Source: Desulfurellaceae bacterium
GTDB lineage: Bacteria; Campylobacterota_A; Desulfurellia; JAGGSF01
Direction of reading: 5' to 3'
NCBI GenBank assembly: GCA_023128455.1
Contig: JAGMDW010000016.1
Span: forward strand, 1-10,100
Length of the DNA: 10,100 nucleotides
The number at the start of each line of letters is the position of its first letter. Position 1 is the stretch's first letter. Of the stretch, positions 1-6,976 are shown one piece after another. The notes beneath the pieces are model-generated. The model was not told the origin of the DNA. It saw only the letters and a program-made list of their open reading frames with translations, and did not search any database. Position numbers and translations under genes: made by a program.

Positions 1-305
1 CGGCGAATTCCAGGTTTAAATGTAATCTTTTCAACTTCTAAACTTCTTATCTCATCTATAAAAGATTCATCAGATGGAATTGATATAAGTGATGGAGTGA
101 TCCCGCCAATCACGATTTTCCCTAAAGTAAATAACATGGTTAATGTTTTCTGTCCTTTTGTTAGAAAGTTTAAGCTACTAAACAAATCATCTATAAGAAT
201 TTGTACTAAAGGATGCCCCGAAGGATAAATCCTTTTGTTTCTTAAAGCACCCTTTAAATATCTTATAAAATCCTTTGCCTGTGAATAATACTCACTATCT
301 ACCAT
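1..305 (-). CDS. Partial YPxGHP-domain protein, N-terminal 101 residues only
   Basis: This is the start of a gene that runs off the left edge; 101 codons are visible from the ATG at 305. The product begins MVDSEYYSQAKDF and carries the motif IYPSGHP at residues 26-32, followed by a predicted helix and a region ending near ITFKPGI (residues 94-100). The layout follows residues 20-111 of the upstream neighbour: DF(I/L)R at the start, IYPxGHP, a DLxS helix, a strand pair, then I(T/S)FxxGI. The two are therefore diverged paralogues. The ATG shares one base with the neighbour's stop (TAATG), so translation is probably coupled. The missing C-terminal part could be HEAT repeats, as in the neighbour, an HD-GYP-type domain, or something else. 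Function is unknown. That the frame is a real gene is well supported; the family label is inference from visible similarity. Confidence 0.82.
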   Translation of the reverse strand, partial: MVDSEYYSQAKDFIRYLKGALRNKRIYPSGHPLVQILIDDLFSSLNFLTKGQKTLTMLFTLGKIVIGGITPSLISIPSDESFIDEIRSLEVEKITFKPGIR

Positions 306-1894
306 TAAAAACTACCCAATATGTCTGAACATATCTTTCTAATACCTCTTCTCCCTGACTTGGCCTTTTTTTCTACAGCTTCTTTTGCATCAGAAGTATT
401 AATTTTGCTCAGAGAAACTGCAGATTCTGTAATTAGATTTTTAACTTTTTTTGTTAGAAACATATGTTTCTTATTTAAAACATCTATAATTTCTGGTGTG
501 GCCTGTTTATACCTTATCTCACCTAACCGTTTTACAATAACACATTGTAAATCAAAAAATTTAGATGAAGTCTTTTTTCTGAATGCATCAAGTAATTGAA
601 GTAAGATTTTTCCATCTTCCATACTATCTATATACTCTAAGGCTATTTTTCTAACCGTTTCGTTTTTATCCCTCAATACATTAAAAAGAAGTGAATAATC
701 TTTTATAGGAGATAACACCATAAATAAACTTATTGCTCCAGCTCTAATTTCTGGATCTGGATGATCAAAGAGAAACTCGATTTCAGCTGCTACCGAACTT
801 TCTTTAATCCTTCTTAAAACCAATAAAACATCCTTAACAACCGATGGACTACTATCTCTAAGCCTCATTATAAGCTCTGGAATAATGGGGTTTCCTATTT
901 GAGCAATTAAAAAGATAAAGCGTTCTCTCTCCTCCAAAGTTTTTGCTTGAAAAAAAGCATTTATAAGCATCTGGAAACAAGGTCTTTTTAATATTAAGAA
1001 TATTGAACATAAGGTTTTTAAATCTTTTTCATCAATAATCGGCACTCTGAAGATTAGTTGAGAAACCAAATTAGAATTGCTAACCTCCCTCAATACACCC
1101 CTAACCAGTTCTTGTCTTCCCATAAAATTATTATCTTTTGAGCTACTGTGTTCAACTAAGCATAATAAAATCTCTTTCATTAATCCGTATTCACCCAAAA
1201 TTAGTAAATCTTTCAATACATCTTCTACATCCTCAAGCATTAAAGCATAATCTTCTTTTTTCCTTTCTCTTTTTAAAAGCTCAAGCAATAGGTGAACATT
1301 AGACTTAAAAATAAAAGTTCTATCCTCATTACAAACAAAGTCCTCAATATCTTTTTCCAATTCTTCAACTTCAGAATCCTTTAATTTCTCTTTATATGCA
1401 AGAAATTTTTTACCTTGTTCATCAATGCTCTCGCCCAACAAAAGTTCACTGTAATCAATATATTTAATTTTAATATGAGGTACATCTTTATAAGAGACTT
1501 GCTCTAAATGGTTGCTTTCTTCAACTAACTTTTTAAAAAGGGATTTAATGTCCTCTTTTGTTATTCCATTTTCAAAAGATATATAGTGAATTCCCCTTAC
1601 GAAGAGAAGTCCTGCAAATTCTGAAAACAGGGAATTTTCATCAGAAAATGTAGAATTCTCAAATTTGATATTTCTCTCTACAACCTCAAAGGTCAACCGA
1701 CCACTCAACTTCACATATTCAGTTATAATACTATATAAATCTTGAACAGCCTTATCTAACATAGGATGACCTGTGGGATAAATATAGAAAGAGCTTTTAG
1801 ATCTATTGAAAACTTTTATGAATCTTCTTAAAAAATCTATTTTTTTATCTTTATCGTCTTTAGCCGAAACTTTATAATGATTCATTTCTTCCAT
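305..1894 (-). CDS. HEAT-repeat protein with N-terminal YPxGHP domain, function unknown
   Basis: A 529-residue soluble protein with no signal peptide or membrane segment. Residues about 15-150 form an N-terminal domain with IYPTGHP (38-44), a following helix, a strand-rich part ending in GIHYISFENGI (101-111), and a link HIKIKYIDYSELLLG (140-154). Residues about 155-320 look helical without a clear repeat. Residues about 320-525 read as HEAT-type helical pairs, for example AQIGNPIIPELIMRLRD (331-347), HPDPEIRAGAISLF (378-391) and RDKNETVRKIALEYI (408-422). HEAT repeats are protein-binding scaffolds, so a scaffolding or regulatory role is possible, but no catalytic residues are recognisable. 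The start is uncertain. ATG 1894 has only a distant GAGGG sixteen bases upstream, while the in-frame ATG at 1885 has a nearer but weak GGA. The gene follows prmC after a 31-base gap and overlaps a truncated paralogue downstream by one base. Confidence 0.85.
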   Translation of the reverse strand: MEEMNHYKVSAKDDKDKKIDFLRRFIKVFNRSKSSFYIYPTGHPMLDKAVQDLYSIITEYVKLSGRLTFEVVERNIKFENSTFSDENSLFSEFAGLLFVRGIHYISFENGITKEDIKSLFKKLVEESNHLEQVSYKDVPHIKIKYIDYSELLLGESIDEQGKKFLAYKEKLKDSEVEELEKDIEDFVCNEDRTFIFKSNVHLLLELLKRERKKEDYALMLEDVEDVLKDLLILGEYGLMKEILLCLVEHSSSKDNNFMGRQELVRGVLREVSNSNLVSQLIFRVPIIDEKDLKTLCSIFLILKRPCFQMLINAFFQAKTLEERERFIFLIAQIGNPIIPELIMRLRDSSPSVVKDVLLVLRRIKESSVAAEIEFLFDHPDPEIRAGAISLFMVLSPIKDYSLLFNVLRDKNETVRKIALEYIDSMEDGKILLQLLDAFRKKTSSKFFDLQCVIVKRLGEIRYKQATPEIIDVLNKKHMFLTKKVKNLITESAVSLSKINTSDAKEAVEKKAKSGRRGIRKICSDILGSF

Positions 1895-1925
1895 TATACA
1901 ATTGTTATTTCCCTCAGCCTAACTA
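1895..1925 (-). other. Only intercistronic gap in the window (31 bases)
   Basis: This is the only stretch not covered by a coding region, between the prmC stop and the start of the HEAT-repeat gene. It holds a GAGGG purine run directly after the prmC stop region. A TATAAT hexamer (1898-1893) overlaps the ATG at 1894, but nothing like TTGACA lies 16-18 bases upstream of it. There is no hairpin followed by a T-run, so no terminator is visible. Read-through from prmC is the simplest reading. A weak internal promoter for the last two genes cannot be excluded. Confidence 0.5.
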
Positions 1926-2735
1926 TTATTCGTTTTTCACAATGGCATAGCGTGGAATGCCTGCATAATCTTTTTTTACTACACAAGGGTACATACTCTT
2001 TACCATTTCTTCTTGATTGTATCCTATCTCAAAAATGAGAATACCATCAGGCAAAACAAGTTTTCTCCCTTCTTCAATCAGTACTTTAATTACATCTAAA
2101 CCATCTTTGCCTGCCATAAGAGCTCTTATGGGTTCTTTTTTTACTTCTTCTGAGACTTTACGATAGTCATCGGTTGAAACATAAGGAGGATTAGAGATGA
2201 CAATATCAAATTTCTTATTCAAAGGCGAAAAGAGATCGCCGCAAACAAGCGATATGTCATCTTTCAAAGAATATTCTTCCACATTTCTCCTCGCAACCTC
2301 AAGAGCAGAGAAGGATTTGTCTGTGGCTATTGTCTTTGTCCTATGGGTATAATAAAAAACACTGATAGGGATACAGCATGAGCCTGTTCCTACATCCAAC
2401 AAAGACAACCTTTTCTTTTTACTTCTTTTAATAAATTCTATTATCTCTTCTACTAAAAGTTCTGTTTCCTTACGAGGGATAAATACCCTTTCGTCCACAT
2501 AAAAATCTAAACCCATAAAGGAAGCCTTTTTTAGGACATAAGATAAAGGTACCCCTCCCCTTCTCCTTTTTACAATTTCTTTTATCTTTTCAAGATTTTG
2601 TTCGGTTATCTCTTCATCTTCGTGTAAGTAAAGATAAGTCTTATCCGCAGAGAGAATATGGGATAAAATTGCTTCCGCCTCTACTAAGGAACCTAATAAA
2701 AAATGACTTTTTCTCAGTGCATCTTTAATCTTCAC
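1926..2735 (-). CDS. prmC: Peptide chain release factor N5-glutamine methyltransferase
   Basis: PrmC (HemK) uses S-adenosylmethionine to methylate the glutamine of the GGQ motif in release factors RF1 and RF2, improving termination; it is cytosolic. The 269 residues match the usual length of about 280. The N-terminal helical domain runs to about residue 75, followed by the family signature FIPRKETELLVE (85-96). The Rossmann methyltransferase core has motif I at DVGTGSCC (114-121), an acidic residue after beta-2 at ATDKS (137-141), and the catalytic NPPY at 182-185. The EP and GKDGLDVI stretch (201-216) is also typical. Motif I usually reads GTGSGC, so Cys120 replaces a glycine. The start is GTG at 2735, overlapping the tilS stop by 11 bases with only a weak purine-rich site, which suggests translational coupling. 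Identification is firm because the N-terminal signature and NPPY occur together; the related PrmB has a different N-terminus. Confidence 0.95.
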   Translation of the reverse strand: MKIKDALRKSHFLLGSLVEAEAILSHILSADKTYLYLHEDEEITEQNLEKIKEIVKRRRGGVPLSYVLKKASFMGLDFYVDERVFIPRKETELLVEEIIEFIKRSKKKRLSLLDVGTGSCCIPISVFYYTHRTKTIATDKSFSALEVARRNVEEYSLKDDISLVCGDLFSPLNKKFDIVISNPPYVSTDDYRKVSEEVKKEPIRALMAGKDGLDVIKVLIEEGRKLVLPDGILIFEIGYNQEEMVKSMYPCVVKKDYAGIPRYAIVKNE

Positions 2736-3702
2736 TTTTTTCTACGACAAGAAACTCCCCTTTAACATAAGCCCGCAATATTTTTCTTAAATGCACCGTT
2801 TTCTTCTCATGTAAGAGTTTATGAATTCTCATTATATTCTCAAAAGACAAGCTATAATCACTTTGCATTAATCTCTTCACTGTCTCGCTAATAACACGCA
2901 TCTGTAAAGATTCACTCTCTTTAATTAAATCATCTCTTTTTATAAACCACTTTCCATCTTTAAAAAAACATACCTCTTGAAAAGTTTTTTTTGTTAATTT
3001 TTCTAATAGTTTTTCATCCGTCTGAAGACAGAGACACATACGAGAAACGGTATCTACTAAATTTTTATTGTATTTTCTTAACTCCGGCATCAAAACATGC
3101 CTGATGCGGTTTCTCAAAAAATGTAAATCGTAATTTGTCTTATCCTCACGGTAGCCAATATTTCTTTGTTTTAAAAAATTTAAGATTTCATCTCGGCTTA
3201 TATAGATAAGCGGCCTTATATAGAAATCCCTTACCGGTAGAATGCTGGTTAGACCCTTTAAAGAAGAACCCCTCAAAACCCTCATTAAGAAATTTTCTAC
3301 CTGATCATTCTTGGTATGACCCAATGCTACTTTATTCAGATTGTTTTTTTTCTTTACTTCCTCAAAAAACCTATAGCGGACGATACGGGCTGCGGCTTCC
3401 AAATTAAGGTGTTTCTCTTCTGCAAATGTTTTTACATCATACCGTTCACAGATAAAGGGAATATTAAGTATACTTGCAACTTTACTTACAAAATTTTCAT
3501 CTTCATCCGCCTCTCTTCCTCTAATTTGATGATTAAGATGCAAGACAAACAATGAACTATTCCATATATCTTTTAGTTCATTTAAGCACACAAGCATAGT
3601 TATAGAATCTGCTCCCCCAGAAACAGCTACGCCTATTTTATCTTTAGAACCAATCATCTTATGGAATATTATCGTCTTGCTTACCTTCTTTACTATATCC
3701 AT
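2725..3702 (-). CDS. tilS: tRNA(Ile)-lysidine synthetase
   Basis: TilS attaches lysine to C34 of the CAU-anticodon isoleucine tRNA using ATP, changing its specificity from AUG to AUA codons; it is essential in most bacteria. With the start at 3702 the protein has 325 residues. The PP-loop ATP-binding motif SGGADS is at 28-33, HLNHQIRG at 55-62, the GHTKNDQVEN segment with RVLRGSSLKGL at 129-151, and RNRIRH at 197-202. The length matches the short form without the last C-terminal domain (as in Aquifex, about 317 residues) rather than the roughly 430-residue E. coli form. The frame stays open to 3804, but the extra 34 residues lie inside the upstream gene and are unlike TilS. Starting at 3702 gives the usual N-terminal helix before the PP-loop and places GGAAAGAGG just upstream. 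It overlaps the upstream gene by 44 bases. A start at 3657 is possible but has no ribosome site. Confidence 0.94.
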   Translation of the reverse strand: MDIVKKVSKTIIFHKMIGSKDKIGVAVSGGADSITMLVCLNELKDIWNSSLFVLHLNHQIRGREADEDENFVSKVASILNIPFICERYDVKTFAEEKHLNLEAAARIVRYRFFEEVKKKNNLNKVALGHTKNDQVENFLMRVLRGSSLKGLTSILPVRDFYIRPLIYISRDEILNFLKQRNIGYREDKTNYDLHFLRNRIRHVLMPELRKYNKNLVDTVSRMCLCLQTDEKLLEKLTKKTFQEVCFFKDGKWFIKRDDLIKESESLQMRVISETVKRLMQSDYSLSFENIMRIHKLLHEKKTVHLRKILRAYVKGEFLVVEKSED

Positions 3703-4591
3703 CCTCTTTCCATAAAAAATAGGATAATCCTCCAAACAAGCTGGCTGCAACGGTAACAAAAAAGAAAGATAGAGAAAGAGAAATCGCCTCCACTTTACTT
3801 GCACCTACTGTAGAAAAGAAAAAAACAAATGCCCATTCCCTTATACCAATACCATTTAATGAGATAGGCAGGAAACTCAATAGGATAATCAAAGGAACAA
3901 ATATAAAATAATAAAAAATACTGGCTTCTATACCTATGCGTCTACCTATCACAATAATTATACCTATTACTATAAATTGCACAACAAAGGAGAGAAGTGT
4001 AACCAAAAACAATGCCTTTTTGTCATGAGAAAAAGCTCCCATATCCTGCAAGAAACTATTCACCGCTTTCTTTTTCCCCAAAGAAGAACTCAATGTAGTA
4101 AATTTCTTTAAAAAAAAGGGAAAAAAGGCTACAAGAAAAAACACAGAAAGAAGAATAAGAATAATCCGCCAATCTTTATTGTAAGCTGCGCCTACTACAC
4201 TTATAGCACATAGGGCGAATAAACCATTATACCGTTCCATTATTATTGAATCCGCCACCCTCTGCAAAGAAAATCTCTTTCTTAACAAATAAACCTTCAA
4301 CACATCTCCACCAATTATAGAAGGTAAAAACAGGTTAGCAAACATACCTATAAGATAGACAACAACAAGAACGAAAACAGACACATCTTCTTTCATCGTT
4401 TTTAATATCATCTGCCATCTTATAGAACTCATTATTTGTGAAACAAGATAAATAAACACACAAATAAAAAAATAGAACCAGCCTATGCGAGAAATCATTT
4501 CATACAAATCACTTATGCTTATCTTTTGAAATAAAAGATAAATTAAAACAGCGCTTATTAAAAGCCGAAGAAAAAACTTAATCTTCTTCAT
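3659..4591 (-). CDS. UPF0104 / lysylphosphatidylglycerol-synthase-like integral membrane protein
   Basis: A 310-residue protein with about seven or eight hydrophobic segments (roughly 5-22, 36-55, 72-92, 122-162, 193-217, 226-245 and 255-294). Family hallmarks are NLFLPSIIGGD (86-96), MERYNGL (118-124) and LPISLNGIGIREW (241-253). This fold matches the flippase-like membrane part of MprF and stand-alone relatives such as YbhN and archaeal AglD-neighbourhood proteins. There is no C-terminal synthase domain, so it is not a full lysyl-phosphatidylglycerol synthase. Stand-alone members are often next to dolichol-phosphate-mannose-synthase-like glycosyltransferases, as here, where the two genes overlap by 14 bases. 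A role in moving a lipid or lipid-linked sugar across the inner membrane is therefore a reasonable inference, with the substrate unknown. The ATG at 4591 has no clear ribosome site, so coupling to the upstream gene is likely. The hydrophilic tail (297-310) overlaps the tilS start. Confidence 0.88.
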   Translation of the reverse strand: MKKIKFFLRLLISAVLIYLLFQKISISDLYEMISRIGWFYFFICVFIYLVSQIMSSIRWQMILKTMKEDVSVFVLVVVYLIGMFANLFLPSIIGGDVLKVYLLRKRFSLQRVADSIIMERYNGLFALCAISVVGAAYNKDWRIILILLSVFFLVAFFPFFLKKFTTLSSSLGKKKAVNSFLQDMGAFSHDKKALFLVTLLSFVVQFIVIGIIIVIGRRIGIEASIFYYFIFVPLIILLSFLPISLNGIGIREWAFVFFFSTVGASKVEAISLSLSFFFVTVAASLFGGLSYFLWKEDGYSKEGKQDDNIP

Positions 4592-5528
4592 CTATATTGA
4601 TTGTATTTCGCACATTGTATATTTTCTTTCCTTGAGATTCATAATATGTTCTGATGTTCATCTCAGCCAATATTCCTATACTAACCAACTGCAGTCCTCC
4701 CAATATAAGTAAGATACCTAAAAATAGTAAAGGACGAGAGCCGATGGAAATACCCCAGAAAATTTTCTCAACGAGTAGAACAAGATCAATGACAAACCCC
4801 GCGGCAAAAAGAACAAAACCCCATAGCCCAAATACATGTAATGGTTTCGTAGAGAATTTTTGCATAAAAGCAACGAGTAATAAATCTACTATAACTCTCA
4901 TGGTGCGAGAAAAATTATACTTACTCTTTCCATATAGTCGTGGATGATGAACAACAGATATCTCACAGATACGAGCTCCGAATATATTGGCTAAAACAGG
5001 AATAAACCGATGCAAATCCCCATAAAGATGAAGGTTTTTTGCCACATCTTTTCTATATGCCTTCAATGAGCAGCCGTAATCATGTAATCTTACCCCACTT
5101 ATCTTTCCAATAAGCCAGTTGGCAATCTTAGAAGGCAGGACTCTGGTCCATTTATCCTTTCTTTCTTTCCGCCATCCGCTTACCACATCATAACCCTCGT
5201 TTATCTTTTTCAAAAGATTTGGTATATCCTTAGGGTCATTTTGCAAATCCCCATCCATACTGATAATTATATCTCCTCTGGCATAATCAAAACCTGCAGA
5301 AAAAGCAGCGGTTTGACCGAAATTCCTTCTAAGACGAACAATCTTAATTATATTATTTTCTCTGGAAAGCCTATATAGCTCATCATAGGTTTTATCTGTT
5401 GACCCATCGTCAACAAATATAATTTCCGCACTATAATTTTCCTTGATTATCACATCTTTTATCTCTTTATGGAGCTCAACTATATTTTCTTCTTCATTAT
5501 AAACTGGCACAACGATTGAAAGAAACAT
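4578..5528 (-). CDS. Family 2 glycosyltransferase, DPM1/GtrB/ArnC-like, polyprenyl-phosphate sugar transferase
   Basis: A 316-residue GT-A glycosyltransferase anchored by two C-terminal membrane segments (about 232-256 and 265-290). The catalytic domain shows VVPVYNEEENI (6-16), FVDDGSTD (38-45), the metal-binding DGD in MDGDLQNDP (91-99), HRFIP (173-177) and RLYGKSKY (197-204). This arrangement is typical of enzymes that move a sugar from a nucleotide donor to polyprenyl phosphate on the cytoplasmic face of the membrane. The exact sugar cannot be read from the sequence. The frame is open upstream to 5615, but those residues fall within trkH. The ATG at 5528 begins directly at MFLSIVVPVYN, shares one base with the trkH stop (TGATG), and has a perfect GGAGG five bases upstream. 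An ATG at 5531 would leave only two bases of spacing. It forms a pair with the downstream membrane protein, a likely partner for transferring the lipid-linked product. Confidence 0.9.
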   Translation of the reverse strand: MFLSIVVPVYNEEENIVELHKEIKDVIIKENYSAEIIFVDDGSTDKTYDELYRLSRENNIIKIVRLRRNFGQTAAFSAGFDYARGDIIISMDGDLQNDPKDIPNLLKKINEGYDVVSGWRKERKDKWTRVLPSKIANWLIGKISGVRLHDYGCSLKAYRKDVAKNLHLYGDLHRFIPVLANIFGARICEISVVHHPRLYGKSKYNFSRTMRVIVDLLLVAFMQKFSTKPLHVFGLWGFVLFAAGFVIDLVLLVEKIFWGISIGSRPLLFLGILLILGGLQLVSIGILAEMNIRTYYESQGKKIYNVRNTINIDEED

Positions 5529-6976
5529 CATCTCCTCCAAAAACTCACCGAAAATAGAACCAAAATTGTGTAGAATTCCAATCTTCCTACAATCATACAA
5601 AATGAAAGCACCCATTTAGAAAGAATAGAGAAATGGGCATAATTTGCTGTAGGACCAACACCTCCTAAACCAGGGCCCATATTACTCAAGCAGGCAATAG
5701 TTGCAGTCATCGCCGTCACAATATCAGCAGAAAAAGAAACAAAAAGAGAACCTATAAAAAATAAAATTATATATAAAAAAATCATACCAACCACTGCATA
5801 TAAAACATCTTTAGAAACAACCTCACCATTAAAGGTTACTTCCTTAACAGTGTGGGGATGAACCAACTTATGCATTACCATATTAACCAGTTTTTTGGCT
5901 ATGGCAAAACGTATCACCTTTATTCCTCCGGCGGTAGAAGCTGCCATCCCTCCAATGACCATAAGAAAAAGTAAAACTATTTTGGAAAAAACATGCCAGC
6001 TATTAAAATCGTATGTAGTAAAACCAGTAGTAGTAGAACAAGTAATAACCTGAAAAACAGTATATTGCAAAGTTTTAAGTATATTCCATCCATAAAAACT
6101 CAAGTTGTCTGCAAAAATAACTACTGTTGATATAATAAGTAAAAAAACAAATGTCCTGAACTCTTCACTTTTCCAATAATCTAATGTTTTTTTATTGAAC
6201 ACACGCCAGTGTAAAGAAAAATTCACCGCACCAATAAACATAAAAATGATCACCACAATATCAATATATGTGCTGTGGAAATAGGCAATGCTACTATTCT
6301 TGGTAGAAAAACCACCAATAGAAAGTGTGGAAAAACTGTGACATACTGCATCAAACAGACTCATTCCCCCAAACAGAAGAAGTATAGCCTCCAATATAGT
6401 AAAAAAAATGTAAACCAGCCATAGTGTTTTTGCCATCTCTTTTATGCGAGGCCTGACTTTCTCTAATTTTACACCAGGCGCTTCCGCGCTAAACAACTTT
6501 ATTCCACCCGATCCCAACATAGGTAAAATAGCTATATATAAAACAATGATACCCATACCACCTAACCATTGAGTGAGGCTACGCCAAAAAAGTATACCTT
6601 TCGGCGATGATTCAATATACTCAAGAACAGAGGCTCCTGTCGTAGTATATCCCGATGCACTTTCAAAGAAACAATCCGTAAAAGTAGGAAATGTATTACA
6701 AAAAAGATAAGGTAAAGCAGAAAAAAAAATAGTAAAAAGCCACATAAGCCCAACTAAAATAAACCCATCTCTGGAATGCAGCTCTCTATCTTTCTGTTTG
6801 TAGGAAAGAACATAGAATAAACCACTAACAAAAAGCGTAATCAAAAAAGATTCTGCAAATGCTGGCCAGGTTTTCTCCGCATAGACAAGAGAAATAAAAA
6901 AAGGCAAAAAAAAAGAAAATGAAAATAAAAACAAAAAAAGACTCAATATATATAAAATCTTTTTCCATTCATGCAT
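5528..6976 (-). CDS. trkH: Trk potassium uptake system, membrane channel subunit
   Basis: TrkH is the potassium-translocating subunit of the Trk system in the inner membrane, gated by the cytosolic TrkA ring. The 482 residues match E. coli TrkH. All four pore loops are visible: SGYTTTGAS (108-116), STLSIGGFST (216-225), CSTTTGFTT (313-321) and SNMGPGLG (431-438). Also typical are WLGGMGIIVL (137-146), GGMAASTAGGIK (342-353) and the C-terminal GRLEFYTILVLF (464-475). The glycines of the filter are intact, so the channel should be functional. The frame can be extended one codon to a TTG, but the ATG at 6976 overlaps the trkA stop as TGATG and has AAGGA nine bases upstream, so 6976 is preferred. 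The gene follows trkA, its expected partner, and overlaps the glycosyltransferase start. A KtrB-type channel is the alternative, but the length, ending and linkage to a two-RCK TrkA favour TrkH. Confidence 0.95.
   Translation of the reverse strand: MHEWKKILYILSLFLFLFSFSFFLPFFISLVYAEKTWPAFAESFLITLFVSGLFYVLSYKQKDRELHSRDGFILVGLMWLFTIFFSALPYLFCNTFPTFTDCFFESASGYTTTGASVLEYIESSPKGILFWRSLTQWLGGMGIIVLYIAILPMLGSGGIKLFSAEAPGVKLEKVRPRIKEMAKTLWLVYIFFTILEAILLLFGGMSLFDAVCHSFSTLSIGGFSTKNSSIAYFHSTYIDIVVIIFMFIGAVNFSLHWRVFNKKTLDYWKSEEFRTFVFLLIISTVVIFADNLSFYGWNILKTLQYTVFQVITCSTTTGFTTYDFNSWHVFSKIVLLFLMVIGGMAASTAGGIKVIRFAIAKKLVNMVMHKLVHPHTVKEVTFNGEVVSKDVLYAVVGMIFLYIILFFIGSLFVSFSADIVTAMTATIACLSNMGPGLGGVGPTANYAHFSILSKWVLSFCMIVGRLEFYTILVLFSVSFWRR
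5534..5538 (-). promoter_or_regulatory. Ribosome binding site GGAGG deciding the glycosyltransferase start
   Basis: A perfect GGAGG lies within the last codons of trkH. It is five bases from the ATG at 5528 and only two from the ATG at 5531, which favours 5528 and excludes the much longer open frame. It is the strongest ribosome site in the window, suggesting the glycosyltransferase can initiate well on its own as well as by coupling. Confidence 0.75.

Noticed and set aside
1..1900. Lower GC content of the HEAT gene region as a sign of horizontal transfer
   Set aside because: Hand-counted 60-base samples there (about 22-40 percent) overlap samples from the rest of the window (about 22-45 percent), so no clear boundary is visible. 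A sliding-window calculation would settle it.
3703..3804. Hydrophobic leader on TilS resembling a lipoprotein signal peptide (LPLQPAC)
   Set aside because: It is an out-of-frame reading of the membrane protein gene, which is hydrophobic in several frames. TilS is cytosolic and its family starts near 3702, where a purine-rich ribosome site also lies.
4654..4947. 97-codon plus-strand open frame
   Set aside because: Antisense to the membrane-anchor region of the glycosyltransferase with no independent support.
5529..5615. N-terminal extension of the glycosyltransferase
   Set aside because: It lies entirely within trkH. GGAGG plus the TGATG junction place the start at 5528, directly before the VVPVYNEE strand.
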